The notes under the pieces were generated by a model, which saw only the letters and a list, made by a program, of their open reading frames with translations, ran no database searches and was not told the origin of the DNA. The position numbers and the translations under genes are program-made. Positions 8,245-16,411 of a stretch of 30,460 nt of DNA are shown piece by piece. Every line of letters starts with the position of its first letter. Position 1 is the stretch's first letter. Source of the stretch: DASSUC01 sp035649895 (GTDB taxonomy: Bacteria > Actinomycetota > Actinomycetes > Mycobacteriales > Micromonosporaceae); assembly GCA_035649895.1 (NCBI GenBank), contig DASRIS010000006.1:1-30460 (forward strand), in the 5' to 3' direction.

Positions 8245-9209
8245 GGCAGTCCACCCAGGACTGTCGCGTAGGCATGGACCCGCTTGTCGGCGGCTGCGTC
8301 CGCGTGCCCTTGCCAGCAGGCCTCGCAGATGCTGTGGTAGCTCCCCACGGCCAAGGTCGGCAGGGCGGGTGGGCCGAAACGGGCCATGACGGCGGCGACC
8401 GGCTCGGCCCGCAGGCTGGCGAGCGCCCCAGCCACCTCGTCCGCGCGGGTGACCCGACGGCGCAGGGCAGCCGGGCCGGAGCCGGTGATGACAGACTCGT
8501 TGCAGCACGCGGTGACCGTCCCGTCGTACCGGATGGTGGGCGAGTTGAGCAGGGTGCACCGGCCGAGCTGGGCCGCTGGCCGGCGCGGGCCCGGTGCGAA
8601 GGCGTCGGCACCGCGACCGGTGGCCAGGGCGCCGACGACGCTGACCTCGGCGTCTGGCAGGTGGGTGCGCACCGCCTCGGCCAGGCCCGGCTCGTTGAGG
8701 ACCTGCACGACCAGGTGGCAGCCGGCTGCGGTGATGGCCGCCGCCGCGTTGCGGATGTGTCGCGGCAGCTCGGGCGCTGCGCCGCTCAACGGGCGGCGGG
8801 CGGCCAGCGCCCTGGCGTGGAAGCTGTCGGTGCTCAGGAAGACGGTCGCCGTCGAGGCGAGCACCCGGCCGGTCCACTCCGGCACGCTGCCGGTCGCCCA
8901 GTACCCGCTGGTGAACACGACGATGGCCTTCCCGGCGGCGCGCAGCTCGTCGACGGCGTAGCACAGCCCCCGGCGCGCGGCGAAGGGCTCACCACCGGTG
9001 ACCGCTACCGCCTGTACCGCCGTCAGGCCGCAGACGCCGCGGACCACCTCGGTGAAGAGCGGCCAGTCGCGGATGGTAGGGCTCGTCGCCGTGGCAGAGA
9101 CCGAGCAGTGCGCGCAGCCCACCGGGCAGCGGTCGGTCAGGAACAGCACGACCGTCGCCCCTGGTGTGGCGCGCAGCCGGTTGATCTCGGCCAGCGTCAG
9201 CGCCGTCAT
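8241..9209 (-). CDS. Radical SAM protein with auxiliary-cluster cysteines (second of pair)
   Basis: A 322-aa radical S-adenosylmethionine enzyme. The CxxxCxxC loop is C28, C32, C35 (DRCPVGCAHCS), followed by the SAM-binding TGGEP at 71-75. C-terminal cysteines C218, C235, C236, C295 and C298 (the last two in SICEACWQGH) could bind an auxiliary iron-sulfur cluster of SPASM/Twitch type. Such enzymes install C-C, C-S or C-O crosslinks or epimerise residues in ribosomal peptides. The start overlaps the stop of the preceding radical SAM gene by ATGA, and its own stop overlaps the HDO-like gene start, so the radical SAM pair and the oxidase are likely made in fixed ratio. Related to, but not a duplicate of, the upstream neighbour. 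Confidence 0.85.
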   Translation of the reverse strand: MTALTLAEINRLRATPGATVVLFLTDRCPVGCAHCSVSATATSPTIRDWPLFTEVVRGVCGLTAVQAVAVTGGEPFAARRGLCYAVDELRAAGKAIVVFTSGYWATGSVPEWTGRVLASTATVFLSTDSFHARALAARRPLSGAAPELPRHIRNAAAAITAAGCHLVVQVLNEPGLAEAVRTHLPDAEVSVVGALATGRGADAFAPGPRRPAAQLGRCTLLNSPTIRYDGTVTACCNESVITGSGPAALRRRVTRADEVAGALASLRAEPVAAVMARFGPPALPTLAVGSYHSICEACWQGHADAAADKRVHAYATVLGGLP

Positions 9210-10354
9210 GTCGGCACCTCCGGGACTGCTGCCGCACCGGGCCGGCCGGGCACGGCCGGGTCAGCCTGGTCTCCCGGCGGGCCGGGCACGGCCGGGTCAG
9301 CCTGGTCTGCCGGCGGGCCGGGCTCGACCGGGTCCGGCTGGTCTCCCGTCCAGCCGAGCTCGACCAGGTCGGCGTGGTCTCCCGCGCCCCAGCGGCGGGC
9401 CCACTGGCGGGGTGGGACGCGGCTGAGGAGCTGACCGGCGAGCAGCTCGACGCCGGCCGCCGGCGGCTGGGTGTGCGGGGGCAGCCGCACGCAGGTGGCA
9501 CACACATCGGCGCGGATGGACGCCCCCGCCCGCCGGGCGGCCTCGACCGGCCCTACCGAACGGACCGCCCGCAGGGCGGGCTGGGCCAGGCTGCGCCGCC
9601 GCAGCTCGGGCCAGCTGTCCCGGCCCGCGTGGCCGAGCACCAGATGCGCGGGTCGGTGTGCCCGGGCCAGGCTCTGCCGGCTGCACGCGAAGACCGTCCC
9701 GTCAAAGTCCACCAGGGGCCAGCCGGCGAACTCGCAGGGTCCGCTGGCCAGGACCGGCTGCCGGTCGGGGAGCAGGGTCCGTGCCCGGCCCGTCGGCTGG
9801 ACGCGGCTGACCAGGACCGGAACCCTCTGCCCGAACCGGCGCCGGATGACCGGAAGTACGTCGTCGAGGTAGTCGGTGCTCGCGGCGGTCACGTGCAGGC
9901 TCACCGCCGCAACCAGGTCCGCGATGGTGGCCAGGGCGGCGAGGACGCGCTCGCGGCCCACCTCGCGTTCGTGGAACTCGTCCAGGCTCGCCGAGAAGTG
10001 GTCGAGGGCTGCGATGGCGTGGCGCAGCACCGGTGCCAGCCCGTCGGCCCGGGCGAAGAACATGCCGGACAGCAGGCACGACCGGGTGCCTGCGGCGCGG
10101 GCCGCCGTGGCCAGGTCGGCGACGAGGCGCGGGCGCAGCAGCGGCTCGCCGCCCGACATGAAGACCAGCTCTGGGTGCTCAGCCGCGGTGAAGGTGCCGA
10201 CGAGCCGGCGGAACGGTGCCCCGGAGTGCTGCGGGGCGCGGGGCGAGGAGCTGGTGGAGCAGTGGGCACAGCTCAGCGGGCAACGCTGGGTCAGCGCCAG
10301 CAGCAGGCCGGCGCACGGCTGGGTACGCATCCGTACGAGCTCTGCCAGGTGCAT
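9206..10354 (-). CDS. Radical SAM protein with Pro/Asp-rich repeat tail (first of pair)
   Basis: A 382-aa radical SAM enzyme. C25, C29 and C32 (QRCPLSCAHCS) form the cluster loop; SGGEP (67-71) binds SAM. C207, C224, C285 and C288 (ADVCATC) are candidate auxiliary-cluster ligands in the SPASM-like C-terminal region. Residues about 337-372 are a low-complexity tail containing near-perfect copies of a 12-residue unit, DQADPAVPGPPG, preceded by a diverged copy DQPDPVEPGPPA. The tail is not part of the fold and may be a flexible linker or a recent repeat expansion. The gene begins 11 bases after the GAF gene and overlaps the next radical SAM gene by ATGA. Two tandem radical SAM genes suggest a heteromer or two successive modifications. 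Confidence 0.85.
   Translation of the reverse strand: MHLAELVRMRTQPCAGLLLALTQRCPLSCAHCSTSSSPRAPQHSGAPFRRLVGTFTAAEHPELVFMSGGEPLLRPRLVADLATAARAAGTRSCLLSGMFFARADGLAPVLRHAIAALDHFSASLDEFHEREVGRERVLAALATIADLVAAVSLHVTAASTDYLDDVLPVIRRRFGQRVPVLVSRVQPTGRARTLLPDRQPVLASGPCEFAGWPLVDFDGTVFACSRQSLARAHRPAHLVLGHAGRDSWPELRRRSLAQPALRAVRSVGPVEAARRAGASIRADVCATCVRLPPHTQPPAAGVELLAGQLLSRVPPRQWARRWGAGDHADLVELGWTGDQPDPVEPGPPADQADPAVPGPPGDQADPAVPGRPGAAAVPEVPT
9241..9348. repeat. 36-bp in-frame tandem repeat in a radical SAM gene
   Basis: Units of 36 bases (12 codons) repeat here; the two central copies are nearly identical at the base level and the copy at the right end is diverged. Because the repeat length is a multiple of three, the reading frame of the radical SAM protein is kept and only its C-terminal tail changes length. 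Such an array can expand or contract by slippage. Confidence 0.75.
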
Positions 10355-10365
10355 GGGGGCTCCAG

Positions 10366-10950
10366 CTAACCGACGAGCTTCACCAGCGCGGTGATGAGGT
10401 CGCGTACCGCCGCCTCGCGTGCCGGGTCAGCCCGGTCGAGCAGGGCTGCGAGCTGGGCCACCGGTCCGTCCACCTCGGTGCGGTTGGCGTGCATCCTGCG
10501 GTCGGCGATGAGCAGCGACAGCGCTGCGCAGCTCTGGTTGGCCAGCTCCGTGAGCAGGTCGATGGCTGCCATGTCGCCGATGGCGTCGAGCTTGGGGTCG
10601 AGCACCTCGAGCACGCCGAGGACCTCTCCGGCGTGCTCGACCGGTGTGGCCATGATGATGTCCGGCAGCAGCCCGGTGCCGGCGGCGAAGTCGCGGTTGA
10701 ACCGGGCGTCGTCGCTCACGCCCCGGATGACGATCGGCTCGCCGGTGTTCGCCACCCAGCCGGCGATGCCCCGGTCGGCCGGGATCGCCACGCCGACGAG
10801 CTGGTCCTCGCCGACCCCGGACGAGGCCTCGAAGACCAGCGCGTCGCGTTCCGGGTCATAGAGGAACACGGAGGCCGCGGCGGCGGAGAAGGACAGCCGG
10901 GCCAACCGGACGGTCGAGCGGAGGATCTCGTCATGGGCGGTGGCTAGCAT
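10366..10950 (-). CDS. GAF-domain protein
   Basis: A 194-aa protein. Residues about 1-145 are a GAF sensor domain: SFSAAAASVFLYDPERDALVF, then VAIPADRGIAGWVANTGEP and a PVEHAGEVLGVLEV strand, as in typical signal-binding GAF folds. The remaining C-terminal part is helical and contains no kinase, DNA-binding or enzymatic motif. The ATG at 10950 is preferred over an upstream in-frame start because GGGAG lies 6-7 bases before it and it overlaps the end of the protease gene. Stand-alone GAF proteins usually sense a ligand and control a partner; the cyclase/ATPase protein at the end of the operon is a possible partner, which is inference only. Confidence 0.8.
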   Translation of the reverse strand: MLATAHDEILRSTVRLARLSFSAAAASVFLYDPERDALVFEASSGVGEDQLVGVAIPADRGIAGWVANTGEPIVIRGVSDDARFNRDFAAGTGLLPDIIMATPVEHAGEVLGVLEVLDPKLDAIGDMAAIDLLTELANQSCAALSLLIADRRMHANRTEVDGPVAQLAALLDRADPAREAAVRDLITALVKLVG

Positions 10951-11807
10951 GGTCGGCTCCCGGTGGGCGCGGCCGTCGCGTCGGCGCCGACGGCCTGGTC
11001 GGTGGTTGGTACCTGGTTGTTGGAGACGGCGGCCAGCACATGCTTGAGCTGCGCGGTGCGAAACTCCGGGTGGCGTTCGAGAACGCGGGCGCACAAGCCG
11101 ACGACGTGGGGTGTGGCGAAGCTGTTGCCTGAGACGATCTTGCTGCCGCCACCCGGCCAGGCCACCCGCACGTTCACGCCGAGGGCGAAGAAGTCGACCG
11201 GTGGGGACGGGTTCGACTCCAGGTACTCACCGTCCTCGACCTCGTGCGAACCTACCGAGACCACCGAGGGGAACCGCCACGGGTAGCTCACCACCGGGCT
11301 GTTGTGGGCGGCCGACACCAGCGTCACACCCCGGAAGAAGGCACGGTCGGTCAGGTCGTGCAGGCGCTCCTTGAGCGGCTCCCGCCGGGTGGACAGGCTC
11401 ACGTTGACCAGGGGGAAGCCCTGATCGACCGCCCACTCCAGGGCGGTGAGCAGCGCGTCGCCGTTGCCGCGCAGGTTGCGGGCGAGGACCCGGATGCTGG
11501 TCAGCTCGCAGTCGGGGGCGAGCGAGCGGATGATCCCGGCGCAGGCGGTGCCGTGGCCGGCCACGTCACCGGCCTCGTCCGGCTCGATCGTCCACCCCGT
11601 CTCGGCCTCCGCAACGGCGTACGCGGCGGTGTGCCCGCCGACGAGGGGATGGGTCGCGTCCACGCCACTGTCCACGATGCACACACGTACGCCACGCCCG
11701 GTCGCGTCGCCCCAGGCCCAGTCGCGGCCGATCGGCTCGGGCGCCGGGATCAACGTGACCGGGATGGTCGCACCGAGCGAGGTGTGCGCGAAGCGGAAGG
11801 CACGCAT
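10944..11807 (-). CDS. Subtilisin-like (S8) serine protease, cytoplasmic
   Basis: A 287-aa S8-family protease with the full catalytic triad: Asp46 in CIVDSGVD, His85 in GHGTACAG and Ser229 in SGNSFATPH, with Asn169 in SAAHNS as oxyanion-hole residue. There is no signal peptide, no propeptide and no membrane anchor, so it should act in the cytoplasm. Small leaderless subtilases of this type occur in several RiPP clusters, where they remove the leader peptide or act as scaffolds. It follows the SPASM enzyme gene by 4 bases and overlaps the GAF gene, which fits co-production. The M16 pair in the facing operon is a second protease system, so the two may serve different peptides. Confidence 0.9.
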   Translation of the reverse strand: MRAFRFAHTSLGATIPVTLIPAPEPIGRDWAWGDATGRGVRVCIVDSGVDATHPLVGGHTAAYAVAEAETGWTIEPDEAGDVAGHGTACAGIIRSLAPDCELTSIRVLARNLRGNGDALLTALEWAVDQGFPLVNVSLSTRREPLKERLHDLTDRAFFRGVTLVSAAHNSPVVSYPWRFPSVVSVGSHEVEDGEYLESNPSPPVDFFALGVNVRVAWPGGGSKIVSGNSFATPHVVGLCARVLERHPEFRTAQLKHVLAAVSNNQVPTTDQAVGADATAAPTGSRPC

Positions 11808-11811
11808 CGGC

Positions 11812-13167
11812 TCACCCCGCCTCGACCGGCCGCAGCCCCGACCGCTCAGCTTCCAGGTCGAGACGTCCGGCCCAGTTGTGTCTCATGCTGGGGCAGGGCA
11901 CGTGCCCCTCCCGCCACAGCTTCGGGCAGGCGCCACCGCAGACCGGCAGCAGCGGGCAGCGCCCGCACTGCTGCCGCGCGTCGCCCACCTGGTCGTACCA
12001 GTCGTCGTACGAGCCGGCCGGGCGGGGCGCGGAGCCGGCGAGGTCGGCGAGCGTGGCGACCACGCCGGTGTCGCGGGCACCGGGCACCAGCGGGTGCTCC
12101 GAGCACGAGTAGACGCGCCCGGCGCTGTCGATGATCTCCCCGTACGTCGACGTGGCCCGGCACGTCGTGCGCCGCACCACCTTGGGTGGGGCGGCGAAGC
12201 CCAGCCCCAGCAGGCGGGCCCGGCGCAGCCAGTCGATCTCCCGGGCGGCGAACCGGCGGGCCTCCACCTCGACGGCGGACACGTCGTTCCCCCACGAGTG
12301 GACGGGCATCAGGTTGACCTCGACGGTGGGGCCGGACAGCCCGCAGCACGCCAGGTCCACCAGGAGGTCGTCGACGGCGTCCTCGTTGCCGACGTCCACG
12401 TTGACCCGGATGCTGATCCGGGTGCGGGGGACGGCCCCCTCGCGTACGGCCTGGCCGAGCACGGCCATCGTGCGGTGGAAGCTGCCGATGCCGTTGCGCT
12501 TGACCCGGCGCTGGTCATGCAGCTTCTCCGGACCGTCGATGGTGACCTCGAGCGCGGTCAGCCGGCACTCGTCGTGCAGGACCCGCAGGGTACGGGCGGT
12601 GAGCAGGCTCCCGTTCGTGGGCATGCGGGCGGAGTACGGCTTGCCCGCGGCGTCGGCGGCCGCGACGAACGCGTGGCTCATCTGCCGTACCACCCGCAGC
12701 GCCAGCAGCGGCTCGCCGCCGAACCAGGTGACCGAGACGCTGCGCGTACCCGGGTCGGCGATGGCGGCCAGCACCCGGGCCGTGGTCCGCTCGACCTTGC
12801 GCTCGTCGACGGCGGCCTTGTAGTGCTCCTGCCCGCAGTAGTCGCACGCCATGTTGCAGTACGACGTCGGCATGATGGTGAAGCCGCGGGCGCCCGGGTC
12901 GGTCGAGCCCGACCGGTAGCCACCGAGCACCCCGGCCAGCTCGTCCTCGTCGGCGTCGACCACCGCCTGGAGGCTGCGCAGCCGGGTCAGCTCTGGCTCG
13001 TCGATGCGGGCCAGGTCGCCACTTGACAGCGCGGCCGCGGTGTCCTCGTCCACTGTGAACAGCCTGGCCCGGCGGGTCGCGTACGCCATCCGGACGGCCC
13101 GGCCGTCCGGGCCGCGGTAGGCGTGCGGGCTGACCAGCAGGTAGCGGCTGCGTACCAGGGTTGTCAC
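11812..13167 (-). CDS. Radical SAM/SPASM peptide-modifying enzyme
   Basis: A 451-aa enzyme of the anaerobic sulfatase-maturase/peptide maturase type. Residues 1-90 lack Cys and look like a small N-terminal domain that could be a RiPP recognition element. The radical SAM core follows: C104, C108, C111 in YCNMACDYC and WFGGEP at 148-153. The C-terminal SPASM domain shows a classical seven-Cys set: C336, C355, C401, C404, C410, C414, C425. Enzymes of this class bind three 4Fe-4S clusters and form thioether or carbon-carbon links in peptides. The GTG start at 13167 overlaps the upstream stop (GTGA) and has AGGAGG just before it; the open frame continues upstream as an antisense-free overlap but with no ribosome site. 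This is the best candidate for the main modifying enzyme of the locus. Confidence 0.9.
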   Translation of the reverse strand: MTTLVRSRYLLVSPHAYRGPDGRAVRMAYATRRARLFTVDEDTAAALSSGDLARIDEPELTRLRSLQAVVDADEDELAGVLGGYRSGSTDPGARGFTIMPTSYCNMACDYCGQEHYKAAVDERKVERTTARVLAAIADPGTRSVSVTWFGGEPLLALRVVRQMSHAFVAAADAAGKPYSARMPTNGSLLTARTLRVLHDECRLTALEVTIDGPEKLHDQRRVKRNGIGSFHRTMAVLGQAVREGAVPRTRISIRVNVDVGNEDAVDDLLVDLACCGLSGPTVEVNLMPVHSWGNDVSAVEVEARRFAAREIDWLRRARLLGLGFAAPPKVVRRTTCRATSTYGEIIDSAGRVYSCSEHPLVPGARDTGVVATLADLAGSAPRPAGSYDDWYDQVGDARQQCGRCPLLPVCGGACPKLWREGHVPCPSMRHNWAGRLDLEAERSGLRPVEAG

Positions 13168-14093
13168 GGCACCTCCTGGAGGGTCGCCGTCACGTCGACG
13201 CGGAGGTCCGCCGAGGCGGCGTTGTACGGCCGGTCCGCCGGGACGCGAAGGCGCAGCGTGACGCCCGCCCGGGCGGCGTTGACCGGGCCGGCGACCGGGC
13301 TGAAGCCGCCCGGCAGCCGGCGCAGCCCGAAGCGGACCGAGCCGGCCCGGCTGGCGTTGTGGGTGTGCACGGCCCGGGTGAGGAAGCGGGCGAGCACCGG
13401 GTCGGGACAGTCCACCTCGGTCACCGTCCCGGCCACCAGCCGCAGCGTGACCGGGCGCTGGGCGAGCCGCGCGTCCCAGGCGACGGCGCGGTTCACCGCG
13501 ACCGCCGCGTCCGCGACGAAGGTGCCGTTCGCGTCGACGACGTCCGCCGTCACCGTCCCGGGTGGGGTGTCCGGGGTGAACGGACCGGTGGCGAGGGTGA
13601 CCTCCCCGCCGCTGGTCGAGACCGTGAGCGGCGAGCCGCCCAGCCGCCGGGCGGCGGCGAGCGCCGCAAGCTCCAGGAGCCCGGCCGGCGCCCACAGGTC
13701 GACCGCCGAGTGGGTCTCGATGCCGGCGAGCTGGCGGGCGCCGGGAGGCACCCGCATGGTCATGTCGGCGAGGATGAGCACCGTGGCCCCGGCGCCGCCG
13801 TCGCACGCCAGCTCGACCGCTGCGGCGGTCGCCGTGGCGGCGGGCCGGAGCTGGGTCGCGACGCCGGCGGCGCGGGCGTACGCGCCCAGCCAGGTGGCCT
13901 CGGTACGCCGGTTGGGCGCGTAGACCAGGCACAGAGCCTGACCTGTCGAACCGACGCATTCGCGCAGGATGGCCCGGACGCTCGCGCGCTGAGCCGGGGT
14001 AGGCCGGGTGACCCGCGGGCCCAGCGGTGCCGGCTGGCCCGGCTGTGACGCTGGCGCGCGGGCCTGGTCGGGGGTGCGCAGGCCGGCGGTCAT
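13164..14093 (-). CDS. M29 aminopeptidase/NicX-fold-like protein, probably lacking metal ligands
   Basis: A 309-aa protein with no obvious signal peptide. The middle part (about 125-270) resembles the M29 aminopeptidase (and NicX-type dioxygenase) core: AGIETHSAVDLWAPAGLLELA, then DVVDANGTFVADAAV, RPVTLRLVAGTVTEV and a later FLTRAVHTHNASRAGSVRFGL block. The His motifs that follow in active M29 enzymes (TVH and IHWD types) are not seen: the corresponding stretch reads PVNAARAGVTLRL and NAASADLRVDV. It is also shorter than the usual ~400 aa. It may therefore be a binding or scaffold protein. ATGA and GTGA overlaps join it to the exporter and SPASM genes. Family assignment is by eye and moderate; a wholly different family is possible. 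Confidence 0.45.
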   Translation of the reverse strand: MTAGLRTPDQARAPASQPGQPAPLGPRVTRPTPAQRASVRAILRECVGSTGQALCLVYAPNRRTEATWLGAYARAAGVATQLRPAATATAAAVELACDGGAGATVLILADMTMRVPPGARQLAGIETHSAVDLWAPAGLLELAALAAARRLGGSPLTVSTSGGEVTLATGPFTPDTPPGTVTADVVDANGTFVADAAVAVNRAVAWDARLAQRPVTLRLVAGTVTEVDCPDPVLARFLTRAVHTHNASRAGSVRFGLRRLPGGFSPVAGPVNAARAGVTLRLRVPADRPYNAASADLRVDVTATLQEVP

Positions 14094-15445
14094 GACGCGG
14101 GCTCCGGTGCCGGGGCCGCCGCCGGGGCGCCGGCCGGTGCCGGTGTCGCCGTGTCCGCCCGCTGCCTGTTGCTCAACGGGCGCAGCGACGCGAGGCCGGC
14201 CACGATCATGAGGACGGCGCTGATGCCGAAGATCGTGTCGATCCGGCCGAAGGTCACCCCGCCCACGGTGGCGTGCAGGTCGTGCAGTGCGGTGCTGGCG
14301 AGGAAGCCGGCCACCGCCATGGACAGGATCGAGGCCAGGTAGACCGTTGGGTTCATCACCGCGTTGACGCGGCCCAGCAGCGCCTGCGGCGTGGCGCGCA
14401 GCACGAGCGGGCCGAGCATCACGTTGACCACGGCCAACGGGACTCCGGCCAGGGCCAGCACGACGATGGCGACGGGCAGCGAGGTCGTACGCGAGTAGAC
14501 CGCCACGACCAGGCCCATGAGGGCGACGCCGTAGCCGAACACACGGGCCTCACCGAGCTTCGCGGCCAGCCGGCTGGCGAGCAGCGCGCCAGCGATGCTG
14601 CCCACGCCGAACGCCGCGTTCAGCGTGCCCAGCCAGCTCGGGTCGGCGTGGAGGTTCTCCGAGACGAAGAAGACATCCAGTACGTTGATGGCGCCCGCGG
14701 CGAACATGTAGACGCAGACCGCGGCGACGATCGCCACGAGCACCCTGTTCCCTAGGAAGAACCGCAGCCCTTCCCGGAGCTCGGGCCAGAACCCGGGCTT
14801 GTCGGCGCCCATCCGGCTGGCCTCCGGCGCCACCTTGACCAGCCTGACCGCCGCGTACGAGGCGAGGAACGACGCCACGTTGACCAGCAGCGCCCACTGC
14901 ACGCCGACGCTGAACAGCAGCGGGGCGGCCAGCGGCGGGCCGACCACTGCGGTGGTGCTGGCGGTCGCGCTGGTCAGGCCGAACGCGCGGGCCCGGTCCT
15001 GCGGTGGGATGGTCGCGGCCAGGATCGCGAACCGGGCCGGGTTGAAGAACTGCGACGCCGCGCTGGCCAGCGCCACCATGGCGTACACCAGGGTGAGCTG
15101 GAGCCCGACCGGCCAGGCCGTGCCGAAGAGCGGGACCACCAGCAGGACGGCGATGAACGCGGCCCGGAGGAGGTCGGTGGCGAGCATGATGCGGCGCCGG
15201 TCCCACCGGTCCACGTACACCCCGGCGACCGGACCGACGAGGAGGATCGGTGCCGCGGCGGCGATGAGGACCCCGCCGACCGCGGCGGGTGCCCAGCTCT
15301 GCCCGGCGGCGATGACCGTGGCCACCCACAGCACCACCGTCGTGTTGAAGACGAAGTCGCCGATCAGCGACACCGCCTGGCCGAACCACAGCCTGTGCCA
15401 GTTGGGGTTGTGCCGCAGCCCGGTCGACGTGTCAGCGGTCGCCAT
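14090..15445 (-). CDS. MFS transporter, probable product exporter
   Basis: A 451-aa integral membrane protein with about 12 hydrophobic segments. The N-terminal NPNWHRLWFGQAVSLIGD and the loop VDRWDRRRIMLATDLLRA between helices 2 and 3 are typical of the major facilitator superfamily drug/macrolide exporters (MefA-like group). The C-terminal tail is Pro/Ala-rich. It sits 6 bases after the JmjC-type gene and overlaps the next gene by ATGA, so it is embedded in the biosynthetic operon and most likely exports the final small product or gives self-protection. No ABC transporter of the kind used for larger peptide products is present, which suggests that the mature product is small. Confidence 0.9.
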   Translation of the reverse strand: MATADTSTGLRHNPNWHRLWFGQAVSLIGDFVFNTTVVLWVATVIAAGQSWAPAAVGGVLIAAAAPILLVGPVAGVYVDRWDRRRIMLATDLLRAAFIAVLLVVPLFGTAWPVGLQLTLVYAMVALASAASQFFNPARFAILAATIPPQDRARAFGLTSATASTTAVVGPPLAAPLLFSVGVQWALLVNVASFLASYAAVRLVKVAPEASRMGADKPGFWPELREGLRFFLGNRVLVAIVAAVCVYMFAAGAINVLDVFFVSENLHADPSWLGTLNAAFGVGSIAGALLASRLAAKLGEARVFGYGVALMGLVVAVYSRTTSLPVAIVVLALAGVPLAVVNVMLGPLVLRATPQALLGRVNAVMNPTVYLASILSMAVAGFLASTALHDLHATVGGVTFGRIDTIFGISAVLMIVAGLASLRPLSNRQRADTATPAPAGAPAAAPAPEPAS

Positions 15446-15451
15446 ATGCCG

Positions 15452-16411
15452 CTACTCCTTTGCCGTGTGGGTGCCGTCGGGACCGCCCAGGGCCGGTCCG
15501 TAGCCGGTGAGGGCGCGTTCGAGGGCAGGAGCTGGCTCGTCCGTCGGTGCTGCAGCCGGGAGCGCCGCCATCGCGGCGTCGACCGGCTTGAGCTGCGACA
15601 GGCACTGCGCCAGCGCCTGCACCCGCTCGTGGAACAGCGCGTCCCGGTCGACCTCGGCGAAGCTGGGTGGCACCGCCTCACGCAGCTGCTCATCCTCTTC
15701 TGCGGCAGCGGCGAGCAGCTTACCGAGCACCGATGTCCACGTTGGTGGGCGCAGCCCCACCGACAGGTGCACCGAGGCCTGTCGTGCGGTGTCGCCCACA
15801 TGGACGAACCCGCGGGGGACATAGAGGCAGTCACCCTCATGCAGGGTGACGTCGAGGACCAGCTCGCTGTCGAGAGCTGCACCGGGTTCCGGCTCCCGCG
15901 TGGGCCACCGCACGACGGGTGCGCTGACCCGCCACCGCTTGGCGCCGTGAACCTGCCGGATGAAGACGCTCGCCGTGTCGTAGTGCGGCGCCACGCCCCG
16001 AGCCTGCGTGGGGGTCACGAACGCCGCGCAGTAGGTGCGGTACCCCGTCTCAGCACGCAGGCGGCGCGCGAACCCGGCCACCTCGGCGCTGAAGACCTCC
16101 AGCTCCTCGATGATGAGGGTGGCGCCACCGGCTACCCGGCGGGTGAGGCTGGCGGCGTTGACGACGGGCTCGCGCAGCCGGCTCCCCGCACTCCTGTGCC
16201 GCGGCTGGCCAAGGCGCGCGGTAGCCACTTTGTCGCCGCGGTCGACCAGGCGTACGGCGGACAGCGGCAGCCCGGAACGTACGATTCTGTCGGCGATCTG
16301 GAGGCTGAACACATCGGCGAAGGGACCGAGCCCGCGGCTGACAACAGGCGCGCACTCCCACGCCGTCTGAATCTGCCTAAGGTCGGCAGCCAATCGACGC
16401 AGACTCTCCAT
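15452..16411 (-). CDS. JmjC/cupin-type iron(II)- and 2-oxoglutarate-dependent oxygenase
   Basis: A 319-aa protein if started at ATG 16411. A JmjC-type iron site is clear: HxD at H143/D145 in APHYDTASVFIRQVHG and the distal His204 in YVPRGFVHVGD. Proteins of this group (ribosomal oxygenase RoxA-like) hydroxylate amino-acid side chains in proteins or peptides. The start is uncertain: the frame is open to a GTG at 16492, which would add 27 residues, but no ribosome site precedes that GTG, while a weak GGCGG lies before 16411. It is the first gene of the minus operon, facing the plus operon across a less GC-rich region. Likely role, by context, is hydroxylation of a peptide precursor. Confidence 0.8.
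   Translation of the reverse strand: MESLRRLAADLRQIQTAWECAPVVSRGLGPFADVFSLQIADRIVRSGLPLSAVRLVDRGDKVATARLGQPRHRSAGSRLREPVVNAASLTRRVAGGATLIIEELEVFSAEVAGFARRLRAETGYRTYCAAFVTPTQARGVAPHYDTASVFIRQVHGAKRWRVSAPVVRWPTREPEPGAALDSELVLDVTLHEGDCLYVPRGFVHVGDTARQASVHLSVGLRPPTWTSVLGKLLAAAAEEDEQLREAVPPSFAEVDRDALFHERVQALAQCLSQLKPVDAAMAALPAAAPTDEPAPALERALTGYGPALGGPDGTHTAKE

Noticed and set aside
9206..9434. Repeat array considered as a CRISPR or mobile repeat
   Set aside because: The 36-bp units are directly contiguous, without spacers, and encode an in-frame protein tail.
11446..13026. 526-codon plus-strand frame opposite the SPASM and S8 genes
   Set aside because: Antisense shadow; the minus-strand frames carry full catalytic motifs and the overlapping gene starts.
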